Assembly (NCBI GenBank): GCA_007570785.1
Contig: ML662465.1
Coordinates: forward strand, 7,756,336-7,820,335
Direction of reading: 5' to 3'
Source of the DNA: Antilocapra americana
Lineage: Eukaryota > Chordata > Mammalia > Artiodactyla > Antilocapridae
Length of the DNA stretch: 64,000 bases
Part shown: one piece after another, positions 48,601-59,085 of the stretch
Layout: every line of letters begins with the position of its first letter
Numbering within the stretch: the first letter of the stretch is position 1
The notes under the pieces: model-generated
Seen by the model: the letters and a program-made list of their open reading frames with translations, nothing else
Database searches by the model: none
Told to the model about the DNA's origin: nothing
Translations under genes and position numbers: made by a program

Positions 48601-49178
48601 TAATCTCCAGTAGCATATTGGGCACCTATTGACCTGGGGCGTTCACCTATCAGTGTCCTGTCTTTTTGCCTCTTCATACTGTTCATGGGGTTCTCAAGGT
48701 AAGAATACTGAGTGTTTTGCCATTCCCTCCTCCAGTGGACCACGTTTTGTCAGAACTCTCCACCGTGACCCATCCATCTTGGGTGGCCCTACACGGCATG
48801 GCTCATAGTTTCATTGAGTTAGACAAGGCTGTGGTCCTTGTGATCAATTTGGTTAGTTTTCTGTGATTGTGGTTTTCAATTTGTCTGCCCTCTGATGGAG
48901 AAGGATGAGAGGCTTATGGAAGCTTTCTGATGGGAGAGACTGACTGAGGGGGAACATGGGTCTTGTCCTGATGGGCGGGGCCATGCTCAGTAAATCTTTT
49001 ATCCAGCTTTCTGTTGAAGGGCGGGGCTGTGTTCCCTCCCTGTTGTTTGACCTGAGGCCAAATTACAGTGGAGGTAATGAAGATACTGGCGACCTCCTCC
49101 AAAGGCCCCATGCACACACTGCTACAGTCAGTGTCCCCAATCCTGCAGCAGGCCACCGCTGACCTTCTTCCAAGTTCT
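45641..49178 (-). mobile_element. Near-complete BovB LINE (RTE clade), decayed
   Basis: Longest BovB in the window, minus orientation, inserted in the L1 5' UTR. Its 3' end is at about 45641, with an 'agttcagttcagttcagttc' tail. The 5' end lies near 49178, after GC-rich 5' sequence. Coding remnants in order on minus: the start of the endonuclease (48569-48363, HCIGTWNVRSMNQGKFGSGQ); the main endonuclease (48291-47314, with QVYAPTNN, IIGDWNTKVG and SDHELLIAKF); a linker (47407-47138); the start of reverse transcriptase (47147-46860); reverse transcriptase with the catalytic RYADDTTL (46960-46070); and a C-terminal piece (46083-45877). At least four frameshifts or stops break the single ORF2, so it cannot move by itself. 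Confidence 0.95.
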
Positions 49179-49189
49179 TCCAAGGGAAT

Positions 49190-49337
49190 CATGCTGCTGC
49201 TGCTGCTGCTGAGTCGCTTCAGTCCTGTCCGACTCTGTGCAACCCCATAGAGGGCAGCCCACCAGGCTCCCCTGTCCCTGGGATTCTCCAGGCGAGACTG
49301 TTGGAATGGGTTGCCATTGCCTTCTCCGAAGGGACTC
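49190..49337 (-). repeat. Bov-A/Bov-tA SINE with (CTG)n tail
   Basis: Starts with a (CTG)7 run (the complement of its AGC tail), then 'agtcgcttcagtcctgtccg', ending 'gccattgccttctccgaagg'. Short 'catg' flanks (gaatcatg, gactcatg) suggest the insertion point in the L1. Confidence 0.9.
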
Positions 49338-50821
49338 ATGATCCAGGGCCAATTCCTCTAGGAGGCTGCACGCCCATCTCAGACTGTAACAATATCCAGC
49401 AGGTCTCCACCACCATAGGCGCTCCCTGCTGTATCTGCATACCTGCCCTTTCCCTGGCCTGACTGACTAGTGAGCCCTAAGAAGCCTCAGCCATCACTTG
49501 CTCTAGAATGGGTGGGGAACAGACACCCGAGTGTGGTCTACAAGCAGAGTCTGGCCCAAAACCAGAGCAGAAATCCAGGGGCTGTGTGACTACAGGAGAG
49601 GAAGGGAATTAGCACTTCTAGCTGCAGCTGCAGCAGCTTAAATCCCTGCAATTAGCCTGAGACTTTAGGGACAATTGTGGGCTTTGAGAGCAAGTTCAAG
49701 CTGGAGTAAGGTAAGATCTGAGTGTGAGCTGACCCCACACAGCCAACAACAGGTCCAGAGATCTTTCTAAAAATATTGGAGGACTTTCTGAGTAGGCAGT
49801 TTGTCTGGAGCACACTGTATGAAGTGGAAAATGGAGGAATCATGAGGACATTCTTCTCCTACCTCTCTGTATGTTTTCTATTTTTTTTCTTATTTGCATA
49901 TTGTTCTAATATTGTCCTTTCTTTATTATTCCTTTAATTTTTATTTTCTGTAAACTACTTATTGTTTTTTAAAAACATCTCACTTTTAGATATGCATTTT
50001 ATTATGTGAAAGTGATCTATTTTCTTATTTTACAGTACTCTGTAGTTATATTGCATTTTTCCCTGAGTTTTTGATTTTCCATTTTTTCTAGTTTAGTTTT
50101 TAGTTTTCATTTTGATTTATGGCTTTGTTTATTGGCTTGAGTGCTCTCTTCTCTTTTGACTCCATTTTTATCCCTTTTTCCTTTTCACTCTTCTCTTTGT
50201 AGGTATTGAGTTTCTTTGGGTGTTCTTGGCTGTCAGAGGTTGCTTGTACCATTAGTCTTTGGGTTTTGTTGTCTGTGCTGTATGGCCTGTGACATCTTAG
50301 CGCTACAGTAAGGGGTTGGGCCTCAACAACCGAGGTGAGGGACCCAAGTTCAGGACTTTGGACTACCAGAGAACTCCCAGTCCCACAGAACATTAATTGG
50401 CAAGAGCTGTCCCAAAGGCCTCTGTATCAACAATAAGACCAGATGCCACCCAAAGTCCAGCAAGTCTCAGGGCCAGAGGCCTGATGGTAAATCTTCAGCA
50501 AAACAGAACACAATTATGCCTGTTAGCAGATAGACTGTCCAAAGCAATACCAAGTGCATAGACAACCTAAAACACATTACTGGATACGGCACTGACTTTC
50601 AGAGAGGCAAGATCCAATTCTATCCACCAGAACACAGACACAAGTTCCCCCAATGAGTATTGATCAAGATGCTCTAGTCCAACCCTACCTATAGGGGGCA
50701 AACCTCACAAATAAGAGAAACTATGAGCTTTCCAGCCTGCAGAAAGGAGACCACACACACAGTAAGTTAAATCAAATGAAAAGACAGAAGAAATGTTTTA
50801 ACAAGGGCCTAGAAGAAATAA
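49338..50821 (+). mobile_element. Ruminant L1 5' UTR, second part
   Basis: Resumes with 'gggccaattcctctaggagg', as in the copy at 55947. A T-rich block follows (49870-50110), then 'gactaccagagaactcccag', 'attaattggcaagagctgtc' and 'ccaccagaacacagacacaa', typical of ruminant L1 5' UTR. It ends at the BovB insertion. No ORF1 or ORF2 is seen after it, so the L1 is 3'-truncated or rearranged here. Confidence 0.8.
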
Positions 50822-51653
50822 GTTATTTGAAAGATGGAATCAAGAATTCCAGGAGAAATATCAACAAACCTCAGATATGTGGGTGATACCACTCTAATGG
50901 CAGAAAGCTAAGAGGAACTAAAGAGACTCTTGATGAGGGTGAAGGAGGAGAGTGAAAAAGCTGGCTTAAAACTAAATATTGAGAAAACTAAGATCACGGC
51001 ATTTGGTCCTATCACATCATGGCAAACAGAAGGGGAAAAGGAGGAAGCAGTGACAGATTTCCTTTTCTTGGGCCCTAAAATCATGCAGATGGTGATTGTA
51101 GCCATGAAATTAGATGATTCTTCTTGGCAGAAACACTATCACAAACCTAGACAGTGTATTAAAAAACAAAGATCACTTTTCCAACAAAGGGCCATAAATT
51201 CAACTCTATGGTCCTTCCAGTAGTCATGTATGGATGTGAGAGCAGGACAATAAAGATGGCTGAGCACTGAAGAACTGATGCTTTCAAACTGTGGTGTTGG
51301 AGAAGACTCTTGAGAGTCCCTTGGACAGCAAGGAGATCAAAACAGTCAACCGTAAAGAAAATCAACCCTGAATACTCATTGGAAGAACTGACGCTGAAGC
51401 TGAAGCTCCAATACTTTGGCCACCTGATGCGAAGAGCCAACTCATTGGGAAAGAACCTGATCCTGGGAAAGAGTCAGTGCAAAAGGAGAAGAGGGCAACA
51501 GAGGATGAAATGGTTCGATGGCATCACTTAGTCAATGGACATGAACTTGGGAAACTTCAGGAGATGGTGCGAGACAGGGAAGCCTGGTGAGCTGCAGTCC
51601 ATGTGGTCACAAAGAATCAGACATTGTTATTAGTGACCGAACAACAGCAACAG
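50822..51653 (+). mobile_element. BovB 3' fragment inserted in L1
   Basis: BovB from 'atggaatcaagaattccagg' to the 3' end, with frameshifts. The 10-base repeat gaagaaataa at 50812-50821 and 51654-51663 flanks it as a target-site duplication. Confidence 0.92.
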
Positions 51654-51663
51654 GAAGAAATAA

Positions 51664-53052
51664 AGAATAGACAATCAGCAATGAACACATTATAACTTAG
51701 AGGGAACCAATAGTAGATTCTCATGGGAGAATCTCCTCTTAAACCATACTGTTATATCTTCAGAGGTTCCCAAGGGGATGAAGGCAACCCTAGATGCTAG
51801 ATGTAGGATCAAACATCAATTCTACTTCTTTCTCCAGGAGAATGGCCGGGTCTCCAGGTGCAGCTAGAAGAAGGAAGAACTGTTGTTTCCTGTGAAGGGA
51901 AACAAAAAACCAGTATTTAAGAGTTTAAGACAAATTAATGACCGGCATCTCAGGGCCCCAAATGATGTAGGTTACATTGCCACACGTATTTGCTTCACAC
52001 TTAACCCTGAATGTTGAGACAAGATGCAGTTGCTGGCTTTCCACATTTCTCATTTGTTCAGATCCTATGAGAAATAAGGAGAGTTTATACTGGCACAATT
52101 AAATGCTTTTGAACCCATGCTATTTTCTTCCCTCACTCCACTGTAATATAAACACCATAAAAAGAAGAATCTTTGTCTGTTCTGGCCACTATTCTATCTC
52201 TATAACTGAACAACACCTGGAATATAGTAACTTTGTCAATATTTGCTGAATAAATTGACGTATTTTTCCCATTGGAACATTAATATGTGTAGGTTCTTCT
52301 TTTGGGGACTTTCCTTTCACCCTTGTTTGGTTCATATGTGTGTTTTCTATCCAAGGAAGGATTTGTGGTCTGAATGTGGCTTTTATTAATCTTCCACTCA
52401 ACTGCCTTGACAATTAATTTTTCAATACTGAAAACGATCTCAAGGAATGCTTTCCACTAAAGGACTTGGAGTTGTAAATTTCAGACAGATTTGGCAACAG
52501 AATGAAACACACACAGGTGCTTTGGGGTATGTGTCTTACATAAGTAGAACTGGTAATTTGTCGTCCCTGTAAAACACAGATAGGGGATTAGATTTGTATC
52601 AGAATAAATGGTAAAGCATGCTATGCTGCATAACGATCCCACAGATCTCAGTCATCAATAAAAGAACAAAATTACTTTATTTTTTTGCTCTTACTACTTG
52701 TCCATCATGGTTCTCCTGTGAATTGGCTGACAGAACAGCTGGTATTTGAAGGGTTGCTAGCAGATGTGGTATAGGGAGAAATTATGTGCTCTAATCTAGA
52801 AATGATGGAAATTGTTCTCACTCATTCCCATTCATTGGCCAGAACTTGTCACTTGGCTAGATTGCATTTTCTATCACTACATGGGGAGGTATGGATAGTT
52901 GGGTAATGACTATCACAATTATCACTTAACCAGAGTGTCTTAGATTCATTCTATATCTGGAGGTATTTCATAAGAAACTCCAGAGGATTTTCCTAGAGAA
53001 GCAGTGTTTTGAAAAAAAAAAAAAAAGATTAACCATTCTGTAACCTTCATTT
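51664..53052. other. Intergenic with old repeat remnants
   Basis: 52130-52260 ends like L2 ('acacctggaatatagtaact', 'atttgctgaataaattgacg'). 52640-52900 resembles an old LTR or LINE without clear borders. A poly(A) run lies at 53012-53026. No gene recognised. Confidence 0.45.
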
Positions 53053-53790
53053 CAGTTCAGTCATTCAGTTGTGTCCGACTCTTTGTGACCCCATGAACCA
53101 CAGCATGCCAGGCCTCCCTGTCCATCACCAACTCCTGGAGTTTACTCAAACTCGTGTCTATTGAGTCGGTGATGCCATTCAACTATCTCATCGTCTGTCA
53201 TTCCCTTCTCTTCCCACCTTCAATCTTTCTCAGCATCAGGGTCTTTTCAAGTGAGTCAGTTCTTTGCATCAGGTGGCCAAAGTACTGGAGTTTCAGCTTC
53301 AACATCAGTCCTTCCAATGAATATTCAGCACTGATTTCCTTTAGGATGGACTTGTTGGATCTCCTTGCTGCCCAAGGGACTCTCAAGAGTCTTCTCCAAC
53401 ACCGCAGTTCAGAAGCATCAATTTTTGGCACTCAGCTTTCTTCACAGTTCAACTCTCACATCCATACCTGCCTACTGGAAAAACCATAGCCTTGACTAGA
53501 TGGACCTTTGTTGGCAAAGTAATGTCTCTGCTTTTTAATATGCTGTCTAGGTTGGTCATAACTTTTCTTCCGAGGAACAAGTGTCTTTTAATTTCAAGGC
53601 TGCAGTCACCATCTGCAGTGATTTTGGAGCCCAAGAAAAGAAAGTCTGTCACTATTTCCACTGTTTCCCCATCTATTTGCCATGAAGTGATGGGACCAGA
53701 TGCCATGATCTTAGTTTTCTGAATGTTGAGTTTTAAGCCAACTTTTTCACTTTCCTCTTTCGCTTTCATCAACAGGCTCTTTCAATCTTC
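53053..53790 (-). mobile_element. BovB 3' fragment
   Basis: Minus orientation, from 'ttcagttcagtcattcagtt' at the 3' end to 'tttcgctttcatcaacaggc'. Minus-strand remnants of the ORF2 C-terminus remain ([19 protein letters not shown]). Confidence 0.94.
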
Positions 53791-53865
53791 TCTGCTTTCG
53801 CTTTCAGCTAAGGCTTTGTAACCTTAGCAAACTAGGTCTTGCATACAGCACAGGGTGACTATCAT

Positions 53866-54080
53866 AGAATGTTTGGAATCAGAGAGACATGAGGTTACAT
53901 TTCAGCCCTGCCACTTAATGTGTGGCCTTATGTAAGACACTTAATCTCTCCAAGGTATTATCATCTTTAAAATGGATCTATTTCATAGGTAAAATGAAAC
54001 TGTTTTGAAGATAAAATGAGATCCTATAAAGTGCCAAGCACACAATGTCTGACACATGTTAGAAATTCAGTACACATTAG
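53866..54080 (+). repeat. MIR, fairly complete
   Basis: 'aatcagagagacatgaggtt', 'cagccctgccacttaatgtg', 'cttaatctctccaaggtatt', 'ataaagtgccaagcacacaa': whole MIR order visible. Confidence 0.8.
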
Positions 54081-54559
54081 CTTACTTGAAAGATGGATTG
54101 TCTTGACATTTTATTAGTTGGTGTCTCTTGGGCTAAGTTTTCTTGGCAAAGAATGCTTTTATGTTCTCAGGAGGTCTAGCAATTAAGACTGCTCAGAGTT
54201 CTCTGTGGGAGAATGTTCTTGAAAGAGGGCAATTCTTCTGAAATGATTCTTTAGCTTACTGGGGTTAGCCTTCATTAATTCTCTGTTTCTACACACAGTC
54301 TTTCACATGTATCTTCGTACTCCAATTTCTCTGAAAGTCTCAATGTTAGAAAGTCCAAACCTTGGATATCCATTGGTATTCCCAAAGATGTTTTCACAAC
54401 ACCTTTGTCTCAGTCCCACCTAAGTCTAATTAAATTGGTTTCTTGAAGAGAGGAGACCTAGCCATGTGTATTTTTTAAAGCACTTCTACTGATTCTAATG
54501 AGCAATGAGTATTGAGAACCATCTTCTATTTATTCTGACGCTTACTCACCTCTCCAGCT

Positions 54560-54840
54560 TCATCTACTACCACCCTTCTTTCTCTTGGTCATCATGCTCC
54601 AGCCATCTTTTTGCGCACCAAACATGCCAAGGGTGTTCCTACTTCAGGACCTTTGCATTAATTGTTCTCTCTTTCTAAAAGGTATCTTCTCACATTTTAA
54701 TATACATTTTACTCTTGCACAGTTGAAAGTCTGTGTATAACTTTGGAATCCCCTAAAACTTAACTACTATTAGCCTACTGCTGACCAGACCTTACCTTAA
54801 AGATAATATAAATGTCTATTAAAGTATTTTGTGTGTTATA
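54560..54840 (-). repeat. L2 LINE remnant
   Basis: Plus strand 'catgccaagggtgttcctac', 'ttcaggacctttgcattaat' and 'tgttctctctttctaaaagg' are the complement of L2. Confidence 0.65.
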
Positions 54841-54924
54841 TTTACTCTACACTAAATTCTCACAATAAAGTAAGCTAGAGAAAGAAGTTATTAAAAGCAT
54901 AAGGAAGAGGAAATATATTTACAG

Positions 54925-55205
54925 TACTATACTGTATTTATCAGTACTCTAAGTTTACATCATCTCTTTATAAGATGGTCCATCAGTTATTGTTATAAAT
55001 AGATTTATGTATATTTTGTGGATGTGTGCTGTCTCAGATGTGCTTAGTCACTCAGTTGTGTCCAACTCTTTGCTACCCCATGGATTGTAGTCTGCCGGGC
55101 TCTTCTGTTCATGGAATTTTCCAGGTAAGGAAACTGGAGTGAGTTGCCATATTGTATTTATCAATACTTTAAGTTTATATCATCTGTTTACATGGTGGTC
55201 TGTCA
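54925..55205. repeat. Duplicated 58-base segment flanking a partial SINE
   Basis: The stretch at about 54928-54985 ('ctgtatttatcagtactcta') recurs at about 55151-55208 ('ttgtatttatcaatacttta') with about ten differences. Between them lies a headless Bov-A type SINE on minus (about 55025-55146: 'gctacccc...atggattgtagtctgccggg'). Confidence 0.7.
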
Positions 55206-55747
55206 GTACAAACATCAATATTATCTTACATGATACAAAATACTGTAGGTGTTATACATATTACTAATGCTAGACATCAAAAATGAAAAAATGATACAAA
55301 AAAGAAAATTTTATTTCTATCATTACAGGTATAATGATTCATGCATTTATAATGAAGAAGCAGAAATATGATTGCTTTATGGTAGCCTAGAGTAAACCAT
55401 ATGATTGCTTCACACAACCTAGCCTATACATTAATGAATGAATCATAAAAGTTCTTGGCATATAGTATTAGAGTCAAATTCATAATACAATACCAGAAAC
55501 ATTATATTAAAACACCCTGCTTATTTGTGATGATAGACTGAAATGCAGTTTCTCCAGTTAAAAGAGAGAAAGACGGGCCCAATGTATGGGAATGTAATTT
55601 TTTGAAAGCAAAGTTATCAAACAGGAAGAATAATCATGATCACCATGCAGTGAAAGTCTCTCAGTCGTGTCCAACTCTTGCGAAGAATAACGGCACATTA
55701 TTAATTTTACATTAGTTATCACTCACCTTATGCTTATGTAAGGCCTT
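55206..55747. other. Intergenic, nothing recognised
   Basis: AT-rich sequence. A short SINE-like scrap ('agtctctcagtcgtgtccaa') lies at about 55653-55680. Confidence 0.45.
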
Positions 55748-56425
55748 CAGTTTATGATTCCAGAGGGGAAAATGCAAGCCGCTAGCCACTGCCAAAGCCA
55801 GGGAGAGCACAGGAGGCAGCAGACGAAACGCTGCCCCTGTGGTCTTGACCCTGGGGCGGCAGGTCCAGCCCGCCGTGAGCAGGCTCGGTTACTGTGCACA
55901 GCGTGCTGGGAGCCTAGGCAGCTTGGCTCTCCCTAGGGACCCGCGACGCAGGGCCAATTCCTCTGGGGGAGCGCATGACACACCTCAGACTACAGCCACA
56001 TCCGGTAGGCCTCTACAGCAGCAGGCACTCCCCAGCAAGTCCGCCACATCCCAGCCTGACTGAACAAGCGAGCCCTGGTAAGTCTCGGCCTTCACCCCCT
56101 CTTGTCTTGGCAGAGAACAGACACCAGAGGGCAGCATACAAGCAGCAGCAGCAGCTGCTGCTCAGGCGCTTCAGTCGTGCGCGACTCTGCAACCCCACAG
56201 ACGGCAGCCCACCAGCCTCCGCCGTCCCTGGGGTTCTCCAGGCAAGAACACTGGAGTGGGCTGCCATTTCCTTCTCCAATGCACGAGCTGTGTCCAAAAC
56301 CAAAGCAGAACACCAGGGGCTATGCGATGGAAGAAGAGGAAAGAAATTAGCTCTTGCACCCCAGGTGCAGCAGATTAAATCCCTGAAATTAGCCCGAAAC
56401 CATGGTCTTTGGGAACTTCCTTCCT
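55748..56425 (+). mobile_element. Second ruminant L1 5' UTR fragment with SINE insertion
   Basis: Matches 45475-45640 and then 49338-49680 in one continuous stretch ('agccactgccaaagccaggg', 'gggccaattcctctggggga', 'cagattaaatccctgaaatt'). This shows what the first L1 looked like before BovB entered. A minus SINE lies at 56150-56280. It is CpG-rich. It ends where the tandem array begins. Confidence 0.82.
56150..56280 (-). repeat. Bov-A/Bov-tA SINE
   Basis: 'gctgctcaggcgcttcagtc', 'ctctgcaaccccacagacgg', 'ggagtgggctgccatttcct'. Preceded by an (AGC)n/(CTG) stretch at 56140-56162. At a different L1 position from the SINE at 49190, so an independent insertion. Confidence 0.88.
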
Positions 56426-56562
56426 TGCACAGATATACAGAAATCTGTTACTCCAAGAGATAATCCATGGTAATTATCTCCTAAGTTTTTTCTATGTACA
56501 CACTGAGATAGATAATTCAGAAGGACCTGATTGATGTTCAGCGCTCTTCTCACCCTTCTATG

Positions 56563-56564
<2 letters not shown>

Positions 56565-56593
<29 letters not shown>
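56565..56593 (+). repeat. Poly(A) run inside array unit 1
   Basis: Twenty-nine A after 'cacccttctatggc'. Units 3 and 4 carry only short A-rich runs at the same place ('gatggcaaaaaaatac', 'tatggcaaaagaac'), so this is a local expansion. Confidence 0.95.
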
Positions 56594-57654
56594 CGAAACC
56601 CCATAAATACGTATGCCTGAGCCGGGAAGCTGTATGCTGACAACAACCACAAGGTTGCAAATCGAGGGTGCTGCACTGCAGCACTGACAGGATGGCAAGC
56701 AAAGGAGAGAAAAGCAATGCCCACCCTCTTATCTCCGACCTCCCTGACTTGGGATGCTATCACGTCCCTGGAGCCTGGACAGGCTTGGGTCCCACTGCTG
56801 CACTGGGGTGGTTGACACAGCCTGGCGGGGTGCGCTTGGTTGACCCTTTTAAAGGTTTACCGTCTCCTAAATTCTGGCTGAGACCAGAGTCCTGAATGGC
56901 ATCAAGGGCCTCAAGGGATTTGAAGGCAAGGTTCAGAGCCTCGACCTCTCCTGGTGCTGGGGATCCCAGCTCGATCTTGTTCCTGAGAGTGCAGCCGCCG
57001 AGCACTAGCACCTAAGTAGCCTCAGCAGTGTACTGTGGTCCTGGAAAGATTAGCCAGGGCGGGCTGTTTGTGTGATGCTTTAGGGGGAAAGATTACTGAG
57101 ACTCCTCAAGCCCTCTGGGGTTAGCTCAGGCACACTCCTCCTTATTTCAGAGCCCCAAGAAGCAAACTTTCCCTAAGGATTTTGTTACTCCGGGAACCAA
57201 AGGTAGGCTTGAGTAATGCTGCCGCCTTGTGGACATTTCCTGTAACTACAACATTTTCTCTGGTGTTCACTGGCAACTCAAATCAGGAGGGCTGGATTTC
57301 TATTAATGACAGAAATTACCATTACTCGCCTTAGGAAATGTCCTGGGGCGGGTAATGGAGAAATAAATTCCAAACACAGCTGACTTTCAATAACCCAATT
57401 GTTAAAGGTAAATTCTCCTGACAGCCATTTAGGGGAAAAAATTAAAGCCAAAACAATGTCAAACCTCCACAACAGAACAAGATAATAAGGATCCCTAATT
57501 GCTGGAGGAGTGCCATTCAAAACGACAATGCGAAATCAAATCCCACCAGTCACAGTGGTCATTATTACCAATCTACAACCGACAAATGTGGGAGAGAGCC
57601 TGGAGGAAAAAGAATCCCCCTAAGCAGTCTCTGGAAATATACATTGAAGAAGTG

Positions 57655-57846
57655 AAGTTGCTCAGCTGTGTCTGACTCTTTGCGACCCCATGGACTGTAG
57701 CCGACCAGGCTCCTCGGTTCATGGGATTTTCAGGCATGAATACTGGAGTGGGTTACCATTTCCTTCTCCAGGGGATCTTCCTGAACCAGGGATCAAACCC
57801 CGGTCTCCCGCATTGTAGGCAGATGCTTTACGGTCCAAGCAACAGT
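57655..57846 (-). repeat. Bov-tA SINE inserted in array unit 1
   Basis: Reverse complement, from 'gttgctcagctgtgtctgac' to 'gatgctttacggtccaagca'. Absent from the other units, so it came after the array formed. Confidence 0.92.
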
Positions 57847-59057
57847 CAATATAATGGACAGTTTCTGAATGCCTGACAAAAAACTCCCAGAGAGATTCAA
57901 ACTAGGATCTGACATTCCCACGCTTTGGTCTATATCCTGGGAAAACCGTTGATGAAAAGGCACAGACAGCCCAACAAAGCTTCAGCACTGTTTCCTATAG
58001 TCGAGACTCACGACCAGCAAAATCTCCAATGAGGGATTAAAGCTGCAACAAGCTGTGGTACATAGATACAGTAGACTATTTCTCACTCATGGAAACCATC
58101 ACTGAAATTAGGAAACTATGACAGTAGTCGTCACAGGGATGGTCCTTGAAGGATCATACACTAAGGGAAGTCTGTCAGGCAGAAGAAGACCACGGTTTAT
58201 GAGGTATATTCCAGGCAAAATAAAAGTAGACATATAAGGCACAAACTTATAACCCAAAAAGAGACTCTGAGAATTCAAAGGAAGGATTCCAGAGAAATGT
58301 AAGTGATGGCCCAGGAATGAATTAGATGTCTGTGCCTATGTACACAAGAAATCTGTACTGTAACGGATAATCTAGAGTGATTATCCTGTTTCTTCCTTTC
58401 TACCTTCCATATACAGACAGCAATCCATATCTCTAAAGACAGAAATCTGTATCTCTAAGAGATAATCCATGAAAATTATCTGACTTCTTTCTTTATGTAC
58501 ATAGAAAAGTGTATCTGAGATGTATAATTCTCAAGAACCTGATGCTTGGCACTCTTCGCGACCTTCTGTGGTCAACAGTTCAAAACTGCAACAGAGAAAA
58601 ACCACGGCTCTGTCACACTTGCATCAGGCGGCTGCACACTGAGGTCAAGCACAGCGCTGGAATCGACTGTACTCCAGCACAGTGTCAGCGTGATGTGAGA
58701 GAGAAAGGAACGCAACGCCTGCTTCATTCCCTCCGATCTCCCTGACTTGGGGTGTGATCCGTCCTGGAGCCTGTGCAGGCTTGGGTCTCCAGGCTAGACT
58801 GCTGTGTTTTTGAGACCGCCCGTCAGGCCCACTGAGCCCTTTCGAAAAGCCTATACAGTCCGCTGTGATTTGGTTGGGACCAGAGACCCTAGTGGGATCA
58901 AGTCCTCAAGACCTTGGGAGCGATACTCACCTAACCTCCAGTCTCCTGGTGCTGGAGACTCCCAGCTCAAGCCTCCTTCCTGGGAGCACAGACTTCTTAG
59001 GCCTTGAAGCACAGTCAGCAAGGTGCTGTGGCTCCCTTCGGGGTTAGTCTGGAAGCC

Positions 59058-59085
59058 GTGTGTGTGTGTGTGTGTGTGTGTGTGA
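59058..59085 (+). repeat. (GT)n microsatellite in array unit 2
   Basis: About 14 GT units. Unit 1 has 'ctgtttgtgtgatgctttag' at the same place, so the microsatellite grew from a short seed. Confidence 0.95.
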
